Of a DNA stretch of 6,993 nt, positions 1-5,133 are shown piece by piece. Origin of the DNA: DATEPR01 sp036503065 (GTDB lineage: Bacteria; Actinomycetota; Actinomycetes; Mycobacteriales; Pseudonocardiaceae); assembly GCA_036503065.1 (NCBI GenBank), contig DASXXM010000615.1, forward strand, positions 1 through 6,993, in the 5' to 3' direction. Below the pieces are notes generated by a model. That model saw nothing but the letters and a program-made list of their open reading frames with translations. It did no database searches and was not told the DNA's origin. The translations under genes and the position numbers were made by a program. Within the stretch, counting starts at the first letter, position 1. Every line of letters starts with the position of its first letter.

Positions 1-756
1 CAGCTCACCTACGCGCACCCGCACGACGAGGCCCCGCCGGAGGCGTTCCCGCAGATCTTCACCATCGACCCGCGCCGCTACGAGGAGCGCTACGGCAAGG
101 ACTTCCGCAAGGAGGTCCGCCGCCAGTACAGCTACTTCAACGGCTGGCACACCGACGTCACGGCTGCGGTGAACCCGCCCGCCGCGTCGATCCTGCGCGC
201 CGAGGTGGTGCCGGAGATCGGCGGCGACACCCAGTGGACCAACCTGGTGGCCGCGTACGAAGGACTCTCCGACCCGGTGAAGTCCTTTGTAGACACTCTG
301 CGGGCCGAGCACAGGTACGGCGGCTCGAGCAAGCCTGCGGACAGCAACTCCGGCTATGCCAAGCGGATCAACGACAACCTGCTGGTCGCGATCCACCCCG
401 TGGTCCGGGTGCACCCGGTGACCGGCGAGCGCGGGCTGTTCGTGAACCCCGGCTTCACCAGCCACATCGTGGACGTGTCGCCCACCGAGAGCAGGGCCAT
501 CCTGGAGCTGTTGTACGCCGAGATCACCCGCCCCGAGTACACCGTGCGGTTCCGCTGGGAGCCGGGCAGCGTGGCGTTCTGGGACAACCGTGCCACGTCG
601 CACCTGGCGCCACGGGACATCGAGCACCTGGACCTGCGGCGCACCCTGCACCGCATCACGCTGATCGGCGACGTGCCGAAGGGCCCGGACGGCCGCGAGT
701 CGGAACTGGTGGCGGGCCGGCCGTTCACCGACGAGCACCAGGTCGTCGTGGACTAG
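1..756 (+). CDS. TauD/TfdA-family Fe(II)/2-oxoglutarate-dependent dioxygenase, 5' end cut off by the window
   Basis: The reading frame is open from base 1 to a TAG at 754-756, giving 251 visible residues. Enzymes of this family (taurine or alkylsulfate dioxygenase) hydroxylate an organosulfur substrate next to the sulfo group, using O2 and 2-oxoglutarate, so that sulfite or sulfate is released in the cytoplasm. The iron-binding triad is visible: His50 and Asp52 in GWHTDVT, and His201 in WDNRATSHLAP. Arg218 in TLHRITLIGD matches the 2-oxoglutarate-binding arginine. The 151-residue spacing between the two histidines is close to that of E. coli TauD (H99 to H255), so about 50 N-terminal residues are probably missing. 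GGDTQWTNLVAAYEGLS is another family segment. The ABC permease starts 28 bp downstream, which supports a sulfur-scavenging role. The exact substrate (taurine, other alkanesulfonate or alkyl sulfate) cannot be told. Confidence 0.93.
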   Translation, partial: QLTYAHPHDEAPPEAFPQIFTIDPRRYEERYGKDFRKEVRRQYSYFNGWHTDVTAAVNPPAASILRAEVVPEIGGDTQWTNLVAAYEGLSDPVKSFVDTLRAEHRYGGSSKPADSNSGYAKRINDNLLVAIHPVVRVHPVTGERGLFVNPGFTSHIVDVSPTESRAILELLYAEITRPEYTVRFRWEPGSVAFWDNRATSHLAPRDIEHLDLRRTLHRITLIGDVPKGPDGRESELVAGRPFTDEHQVVVD

Positions 757-784
757 GGACCGGCGACCACGGGGAAGGACGGCC

Positions 785-1639
785 ATGTCGACAACCGAGA
801 TCGCGGCGCCACCCGACACCGGGCAACTCGAGCTGGTCGAGGCGGCCGCGCTGAGCAGTCGGCGGCGCCGGTGGGTGCCGCTGCAGCGGTGGGCGCGTCG
901 GCTGGGCGGTCCGGTGCTCCTGCTGGCGATCTGGCAGCTCCTCGGCTCGCTCGGCGTGGCGTCCGCCCAGGTGCTCGCCCCGCCCAGCGCCGTGGTGCGG
1001 GCGGGGTGGCAACTGGCGAGCACCGGTGAGCTGGGCACCAATCTGCTGGCGTCGCTCGTCCGGGCCGGCGAGGGCCTTGCCGTCGGGGTGACCGCGGGCG
1101 TGCTGCTGGCGGTCGGAGCCGGCCTGTTCCACCTCGGCGACGACCTGCTGGACTCCAGCATGCAGATCCTGCGTGGGCTGCCCGTGCTCGGCCTGCTGCC
1201 GCTGGTGATCATCTGGTTCGGTGTCGGCGAGCTGCCGAAGGTGGCGCTGGTCGCGTTCGGCACGCTGTTTCCGGTCTACGTCAACACCTATGCCGCGATT
1301 CGCGGCGTTGACAACCGGTTGGTCGAGTCCGGCCGGGCCTTCGGGCTCGGCCGGGCCGGCCTGATCCGCTACGTGATCCTGCCCGGCGCGGTGCCGGGTT
1401 TCCTGGTCGGCCTTCGGTTCGCGCTGACCGCGAGCTGGCTGGTGCTGGTGATCGCGGAACAGCTCAACGCGACCAGCGGCATCGGCTACCTGATGAACCA
1501 GGCCCAGAGCTGGTACCGCACCGACATCATCGTGCTCGGCCTGCTCATCTACGGCCTGCTCGGCCTGGCGTCCGACGGCGTCGTGCGCCTGCTGGAACGA
1601 CGATTGCTGGTGTGGCGCAACGGATTCCAGGGAGCATGA
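785..1639 (+). CDS. ABC transporter permease, SsuC/TauC type (sulfonate uptake)
   Basis: This 284-residue inner-membrane protein would form the channel of an importer for aliphatic sulfonates or related compounds. After a basic cytoplasmic N-terminus (SSRRRR at 24-29) there are about six hydrophobic segments, near residues 42-58, 96-116, 133-147, 152-172, 203-225 and 247-264. The EAA loop that docks onto the ATPase is visible as ESGRAFGLG...ILP, residues 181-200. The segment LRGLPVLGLLPLVIIWFG is characteristic of the SsuC/TauC/nitrate-type permeases. The ATG at 785 has a GGAAGGA ribosome site at 773-779, five bases away. The stop overlaps the region where the ATPase gene begins, so the two are translationally linked. 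Sulfonate as cargo is inferred mainly from the adjacent TauD-type dioxygenase; nitrate, pyrimidine-precursor or other small substrates are handled by sister families. Confidence 0.92.
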   Translation: MSTTEIAAPPDTGQLELVEAAALSSRRRRWVPLQRWARRLGGPVLLLAIWQLLGSLGVASAQVLAPPSAVVRAGWQLASTGELGTNLLASLVRAGEGLAVGVTAGVLLAVGAGLFHLGDDLLDSSMQILRGLPVLGLLPLVIIWFGVGELPKVALVAFGTLFPVYVNTYAAIRGVDNRLVESGRAFGLGRAGLIRYVILPGAVPGFLVGLRFALTASWLVLVIAEQLNATSGIGYLMNQAQSWYRTDIIVLGLLIYGLLGLASDGVVRLLERRLLVWRNGFQGA

Positions 1640-1641
1640 CG

Positions 1642-2346
1642 ATGACCGACGCGGTGCGCGTCACCGACGTGCGGCGGGCCTACGGCGACCACCAGGTGCT
1701 GGCAGGCGTCGACCTGGCGATCGGCCGGGGCGAGTTCGTGGCCCTGCTGGGCCGCAGCGGCTCCGGCAAGAGCACCCTGCTGCGGGCCGTCGCCGGGCTC
1801 GACCCGGACTACCAGGGTTCGGTGCTGGTGCCCCGGTCCAGGGCCGTGGTGTTCCAGGACCCACGGTTACAGCCGTGGCTGCGGGTACTGGGCAACGTGC
1901 TGCTCGGCCTGCCCCGCGCCCGGTCCCGCGAGTCGGGCAGGCGGGCGCTGGCCGAGGTGGAGCTGACCGGGCACGAGCGCGCCTGGCCGGTCACCCTGTC
2001 CGGCGGCGAGGCCCAGCGGGTGGCGCTGGCCAGGGCGTTGGTCCGGGAGCCGGACCTGCTGCTGCTGGACGAGCCGTTCGGCGCGCTCGACGCGCTGACC
2101 CGGATCAGGATGCATGACCTGCTACGCACCCTGTGCGCGCGGCACCGGCCCGCGGTGCTGCTCGTGACACACGACGTGGACGAGGCGATCGTGCTGGCCG
2201 ACCGGATCGTGGTGCTGGGCACGGATGGCAGGCTCGGCAACGACACCGTCATCGACCTGCCCCGACCGCGCAGGCTGGACACCCAGGAGTTCGGCGCGCT
2301 GCGAACGGGGTTGCTGGCCGCGCTCGGCGTGATCGAGGCGGTCTGA
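1642..2346 (+). CDS. ABC transporter ATP-binding protein, SsuB/TauB type
   Basis: This 234-residue ATPase powers the adjacent permease from the cytoplasmic side. All nucleotide-binding motifs are intact: Walker A GRSGSGKST (37-45), Q-loop Gln72 in VVFQDPRLQPW, signature LSGGEAQR (119-126), Walker B with Asp143 and Glu144 in LLLLDEPFGALD, and the switch His177 in LLVTHDVDEA. The RLQPW pattern after the Q-loop is typical of the nitrate/sulfonate/taurine group. I chose the ATG at 1642 because AGGGAG (1629-1634) lies seven bases upstream. The ATG at 1636, which overlaps the permease stop as ATGA, is in the same frame but only one base from that site; it would add two residues. A GTG at 1612 is less likely. 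Dioxygenase, permease and ATPase form one transcription unit; no binding-protein gene is visible. Confidence 0.93.
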   Translation: MTDAVRVTDVRRAYGDHQVLAGVDLAIGRGEFVALLGRSGSGKSTLLRAVAGLDPDYQGSVLVPRSRAVVFQDPRLQPWLRVLGNVLLGLPRARSRESGRRALAEVELTGHERAWPVTLSGGEAQRVALARALVREPDLLLLDEPFGALDALTRIRMHDLLRTLCARHRPAVLLVTHDVDEAIVLADRIVVLGTDGRLGNDTVIDLPRPRRLDTQEFGALRTGLLAALGVIEAV

Positions 2347-2359
2347 ACTCCGGCGCGGC

Positions 2360-2374
2360 TACCCTGGGCCGGTG
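2360..2374 (+). promoter_or_regulatory. Putative leaderless promoter of the alpha/beta hydrolase gene
   Basis: TACCCT at 2360-2365 fits the actinobacterial -10 consensus TANNNT. Its last T is six bases before the GTG start at 2372, so transcription would begin at or beside the first base of the start codon. There is no convincing Shine-Dalgarno sequence before this GTG, which agrees with a leaderless transcript. No clear -35 element is visible; the upstream bases overlap the end of the ATPase gene. This suggests that the hydrolase gene can be expressed separately from the transporter operon although it lies only 25 bp behind it. Confidence 0.5.
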
Positions 2375-3208
2375 ACGAGCGGGGTGGTCGAGACGGTCGT
2401 GGTGCGGTCGGCCGACGGCACCGCGATCGCGTCCGACGTCACCGGCCGTGGACCGGCACTCGTGGTCGTCCACGGCAGCCTGCGCGCCGCCCGCCACTAC
2501 AAGGCCCTGGCCGCGGCACTGGCCGACGACTTCACCGTCTACACGATGGACCGGCGCGGCCGGGGCGGCAGCGGACCGCAGGGCGCGGCATACGGCATCG
2601 ACCGCGAGTGCGACGACCTGGTCGCGGTGCTGGCGCACGCGAACGCGAACCTGGTGTTCGGGCACAGCTACGGCGGCGTCGTCGCGCTGGAGACCATGCT
2701 GCGCAGGCCCGACACGCCGGTCACCCGGCTGGCCGTCTACGAACCCGCGGTGAGCCTGGGCGGCGCGATCAGCAACGAATGGTTGCCCGAACTGGAGCTG
2801 GCGGTGGCCGAGGGCCGCACGGTGGACGGCCTGTTCAGCGTCATCAGCGGACTGGAACTGGCAGGCCCGCTCGACCACGTGCCGGTACGCCTGCGGCGGG
2901 CGATGGTGCAGGTGGCCACCCGCGGCGTCCTGCTGGCGGACATGACGGAACTGCTGCCGACCGTGCCCGCCGAGGTCGCCACGGCCACCGGCCTCGACTC
3001 CGACGGCACGAAGTTCGCCGGCATCGACACCGACACGCTGCTGCTGGCGGGCGGCCGAGGGCCGGCATACCTGCGGGACGTGGTCGCCACGCTGGCCGAC
3101 GTCATGCCGCACGCCCGACCGGCGATCCTGCCCAGGCTGACGCACAACGCACCGGACCTGGACGCGCCGGAGGCGGTCGCGGCCGAACTGCGCCGGTACT
3201 TCGGCTAG
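2372..3208 (+). CDS. Alpha/beta-fold hydrolase
   Basis: This is a 278-residue cytoplasmic hydrolase of the alpha/beta superfamily; no signal peptide is visible. The oxyanion-hole segment VVVHGS lies at 31-36 and the nucleophile elbow GHSYGG at 97-102, giving Ser99 as the nucleophile. The C-terminal motif LPRLTHNAPDL supplies His258. The acid residue is less certain; Asp236 in AGGRGPAYLRD is at the usual place. MDRRGRGGSG (59-68) is the family's conserved strand-4 loop. The length is normal. The start is a GTG with no obvious ribosome site but with a -10 box placed for leaderless expression. The stop overlaps the next start (TAGTG), so it is probably translated together with the spermidine-synthase-like protein. 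Ester, lactone or amide hydrolysis is expected; the sequence does not name a substrate. Confidence 0.88.
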   Translation: MTSGVVETVVVRSADGTAIASDVTGRGPALVVVHGSLRAARHYKALAAALADDFTVYTMDRRGRGGSGPQGAAYGIDRECDDLVAVLAHANANLVFGHSYGGVVALETMLRRPDTPVTRLAVYEPAVSLGGAISNEWLPELELAVAEGRTVDGLFSVISGLELAGPLDHVPVRLRRAMVQVATRGVLLADMTELLPTVPAEVATATGLDSDGTKFAGIDTDTLLLAGGRGPAYLRDVVATLADVMPHARPAILPRLTHNAPDLDAPEAVAAELRRYFG

Positions 3209-4053
3209 TGGCGCGGCGTCGCACCGCCGGTCGGCTCCGGTACCCTGTGGACACCGGAATCGCCGAACTGGTAACGGATCCCGACCGCCCCAGCGGCCGA
3301 ACATTGCTGCTCGACGGCACCCCACAGTCCCATGTAGACCTGGACGACCCGGCCCACATCGTGTTCGAGTACGTCCGCAGGCTGGCCCACGTGGTGGACC
3401 TGGCGCCGGCAGGCCCGTTGCGGGTGCTGCACCTGGGCGGTGGCGCGCTGACCCTCCCCCGGTACGTCGCGGCCACCCGGCCCGGGTCCGGCCAGCAGGT
3501 GGTGGAGATCGACGGCGCGCTGCTGGACCTGGTACGCCGCGAACTGCCGCTGGACCGGACGGCCCGGGTCCGCCTGCGCACCGGCGACGCCCGCGATGTG
3601 TTGGCCCGGCAGCCGCCACTGGCGTTCGACCTAGTCGTGGTCGACGTGTTCGCGGCCGGACGGATGCCGGCCAGCTGCGCGTCGGTCCAGTTCGCCCGGC
3701 TGGCCGCGCATGCCCTGCGCCTGGCCGGCACCGTCGCGGTGAACCTGGCCGACGGCGGCGGCCTCGACTTCACCCGGTCCCAGGTCGCGACCCTGCGGTC
3801 GGTGTTCGACCGGGTGGCGCTGCTCGCCGACCCAACGGTGTTGGCCGGCAAGCGGTTCGGCAACGTGGTGCTGGCGGCCAGCAGGCTCCCGCTGCCGGTG
3901 GACGGTTACGTGCGGCGCACCGCGTCCGACCCGTTCCCCGGCCGGGTGCTGCACGGCGCGTCGCTGGAGCGGTTCACGGGCGGCGCGAAGCCGGTCACGG
4001 ACCAGTTCGCGGTCGGCTCACCCAACCCGCCCGGCACCCTGTTCCCGTCGTGA
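3208..4053 (+). CDS. Spermidine-synthase-like protein (SAM-methyltransferase fold), not a standard aminopropyltransferase
   Basis: This 281-residue protein has the spermidine synthase nucleotide-binding core: the glycine-rich loop LHLGGGALTLPRYV (74-87), acidic Glu100 in VVEID, Asp127 in TGDARD, and Asp146 in VVVDVFAAGRMPAS, corresponding to the catalytic-loop aspartate. The N-terminal beta region contains LLLDGTPQSHVDL (33-45), matching the DG..Q part of the family. The YHE motif that normally follows and helps bind the amine is absent; FEYVRRLAHV stands there instead. It may therefore bind S-adenosylmethionine or its decarboxylated form but act on an unknown substrate. The GTG at 3208 overlaps the preceding TAG and has no ribosome site, which suggests coupled translation. 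An in-frame GTG at 3247 is a possible alternative start. Actinomycete genomes commonly carry this short form annotated as spermidine synthase. Confidence 0.8.
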   Translation: MARRRTAGRLRYPVDTGIAELVTDPDRPSGRTLLLDGTPQSHVDLDDPAHIVFEYVRRLAHVVDLAPAGPLRVLHLGGGALTLPRYVAATRPGSGQQVVEIDGALLDLVRRELPLDRTARVRLRTGDARDVLARQPPLAFDLVVVDVFAAGRMPASCASVQFARLAAHALRLAGTVAVNLADGGGLDFTRSQVATLRSVFDRVALLADPTVLAGKRFGNVVLAASRLPLPVDGYVRRTASDPFPGRVLHGASLERFTGGAKPVTDQFAVGSPNPPGTLFPS

Positions 4054-4221
4054 CAGGACCGCGATGCCCTTGGCTGCCAACGCGTTGCTGACCTTCGATG
4101 CCGCGAAATTGCGATTTTCCATAAACTCCGCTAGCACCCCCCACACAAACCCCGCCCTCCCAGGGGAACCGCGACCCAGTTCAAACGTACCGCCATGTGC
4201 GGCCGATCCGCGCTTCTCCAT
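4018..4221 (-). CDS. Doubtful small ORF, 67 residues, no recognised family
   Basis: A minus-strand frame in the convergent gap could encode a 67-residue protein whose last 12 codons overlap the 3' end of the spermidine-synthase-like gene. Its middle, FMENRNFAASKVSNALAAKG, looks like ordinary helical protein. The flanks are rich in glycine and arginine, as expected of chance ORFs in GC-rich DNA. No ribosome site precedes the ATG at 4221. An internal ATG (4118-4120), preceded by CGGAG, would give only 34 residues. Codon use is less GC-biased at third positions than in the neighbours. I recognise no domain. It could equally be untranslated intergenic DNA or the remnant of a lost gene. Confidence 0.2.
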   Translation of the reverse strand: MEKRGSAAHGGTFELGRGSPGRAGFVWGVLAEFMENRNFAASKVSNALAAKGIAVLSRREQGAGRVG

Positions 4222-4229
4222 CGAGTGAC

Positions 4230-4238
4230 TGTGGATAA
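4230..4238 (-). other. Exact DnaA box (TTATCCACA) in the convergent intergenic gap
   Basis: The plus strand reads TGTGGATAA, so the minus strand carries TTATCCACA, identical to the high-affinity E. coli DnaA box. It lies in the 214-bp gap between the convergent spermidine-synthase-like and SDR genes. A nine-base match that contains five A/T positions is unlikely by chance in such GC-rich DNA. It is alone: I see no second box nearby and no AT-rich unwinding region, so this is not an origin. A DnaA-titration or regulatory role is possible but unproven. Confidence 0.4.
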
Positions 4239-4267
4239 CTCGCCGCCTGCCGTGCCAGCCGGCTGAG

Positions 4268-5005
4268 CTACCAGCCCTGGTCGGTTGGCCGGACCAGGAT
4301 CTCGTTGATCGCGACGTGGTCGGGCTGGGTCACGGCGTAGAGCACGGCCGCCGCGATGTCGTCGGACTGCAGGTTCCGGTTGTCCTTGATCCGTTCGGCC
4401 AGCGCGGCCGCGGCCTGCTGGTCGGTGATGTGCTCGCGTAGTTCGGTGTCCACGACGCCCGGCTCGATCAGCACCACGCGCACGCCCTGCGTGGTGACCT
4501 CCTGGCGGAGGGACTCGCAGAACGCGCCGATCCCGAACTTGGTGGCCGAGTAGCCACCGCCGCCGGCCCGCGCGACCCGGCCCGCGACCGACGAGATCTG
4601 CACGACAGAACCCTTGCGCGCCAACAGGTGTGGCAGCGATGAATGCACCATGTACATCGAACCGAGCAGGTTCGTGTTGACCATGCGGGTCCAGTCGGTG
4701 GTGTCCGCGTTGTTGATGCCACCCAGGAGCATCACGCCGGCGTTGTTCACCAGGATGTCAAGCCCACCGAGTTCGTCCACGGTCCGCGCGACGGCCTCCT
4801 GGCAGGCCCGTTCGTCGGTCACGTCCAGTGCGACGGACAGCACCGTCGCGCCCTTGTCGGACAGCCGCGCGGCCAGGTCGGCCAGCCGGTCGGTGCGCCG
4901 GGCCGCCAGCACCACGGCCGCACCGGCACCCGCCAGCGCCTCGGCGGTAGCCGCCCCGATGCCCGACGACGCACCCGTCACCAGCGCTACTTTCCCGTCC
5001 AGCAT
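4268..5005 (-). CDS. Classical short-chain dehydrogenase/reductase (SDR), probably NADP(H)-dependent
   Basis: This 245-residue cytoplasmic oxidoreductase interconverts an alcohol and an aldehyde or ketone. The cofactor motif TGASSGIG lies at 10-17. Arg36-Arg37 after the second strand favours NADP(H). NNAG is at 87-90, and the catalytic residues are Ser139 (ISSVAG), Tyr152 and Lys156 (YSATK). VNTNLLG (109-115) carries the structural and catalytic asparagine region, and PGVVDTEL (182-189) follows. The C-terminus NEILVRPTDQ resembles the YdfG-like group of reductases acting on small hydroxy acids and aldehydes. I chose the ATG at 5005 because AAGGAGA (plus-strand 5011-5017) lies five bases before it; the open frame extends further to 5143, but that part covers the promoter. 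It is divergent from the aldehyde dehydrogenase gene. Its promoter has MerR-type geometry, so induction by a carbonyl or electrophile is plausible. The substrate is unknown. Confidence 0.93.
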   Translation of the reverse strand: MLDGKVALVTGASSGIGAATAEALAGAGAAVVLAARRTDRLADLAARLSDKGATVLSVALDVTDERACQEAVARTVDELGGLDILVNNAGVMLLGGINNADTTDWTRMVNTNLLGSMYMVHSSLPHLLARKGSVVQISSVAGRVARAGGGGYSATKFGIGAFCESLRQEVTTQGVRVVLIEPGVVDTELREHITDQQAAAALAERIKDNRNLQSDDIAAAVLYAVTQPDHVAINEILVRPTDQGW

Positions 5006-5034
5006 GTTCTTCTCCTTGTCTTTCCGCTGGGTAC

Positions 5035-5065
5035 AGCAAACATCCTGGAGCGCGCTCCACGTCAA
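5035..5065 (-). promoter_or_regulatory. SDR promoter with 19-bp spacer, MerR-activated type
   Basis: On the minus strand a -35 box TTGACG (5060-5065) is followed by a 19-bp spacer (5041-5059) and then TTTGCT (5035-5040) as a weak -10 box. A 17-bp spacer is usual; 19 bp with a palindrome inside is the hallmark of promoters that MerR-family proteins activate by twisting the DNA. The layout, TTGAC followed at once by TGGAG...CTCCA, closely resembles the operators I recall for the AdhR/NmlR branch, which responds to aldehydes and other electrophiles. The predicted transcript start is about 20-25 bases before the SDR start codon. The -10 box itself is a poor match, as is common at activator-dependent promoters. 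Confidence 0.6.
5046..5059. promoter_or_regulatory. Perfect 14-bp palindromic operator
   Basis: TGGAGCGCGCTCCA is its own reverse complement over all 14 bases; the symmetry does not extend further. It sits between the -35 and -10 boxes of the SDR gene and about 75 bp before the aldehyde dehydrogenase start, so a regulator bound here could affect both genes. The position inside the spacer favours a MerR-family activator; a TetR-type repressor is the alternative. No regulator gene lies in the window. Confidence 0.65.
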
Positions 5066-5133
5066 GCTACCGACGGGTATGGCCAGGACGTGACCCTTGG
5101 GTAATGATGGTCGGTGCGACTCAAGGAGGCACT

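Noticed and set aside
2608..3207. Upstream extension of the spermidine-synthase-like frame by 200 codons
   Set aside because: The extension is low-complexity Arg/Gly/Ala sequence inside the hydrolase gene; family similarity begins only after 3208.
3241..3249. TACCCT directly before an in-frame GTG as a leaderless start of the spermidine-synthase-like gene
   Set aside because: The -10 box abuts the GTG, leaving no room for a transcript start before the codon; the overlapping GTG at 3208 is preferred.
3246..3254. Second DnaA-like box TGTGGACAC
   Set aside because: It differs by one base from the streptomycete-type box and lies inside a coding sequence; not supported as a site.
2249..3619. Long minus-strand open frame of 456 codons opposite the hydrolase and spermidine-synthase-like genes
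   Set aside because: Arg/Gly/Ala/His-rich composition without motifs; it is a mirror of high-GC codon use on the coding strand.
4256..4276. Palindrome CAGCCGGCTG and a GGCTG/CAGCC hairpin as an SDR terminator
   Set aside because: The stems are only five base pairs, overlap the SDR stop codon and lack a T-run; such short GC matches are common by chance here.
4256..4280. tRNA-like minus-strand text (GGGCTGGTAGCTCAGCCGGC) at the end of the SDR gene
   Set aside because: It resembles an acceptor stem plus D-arm start, but no matching D-stem, anticodon arm, T-arm or 3' acceptor half follows; it contains the SDR stop codon.
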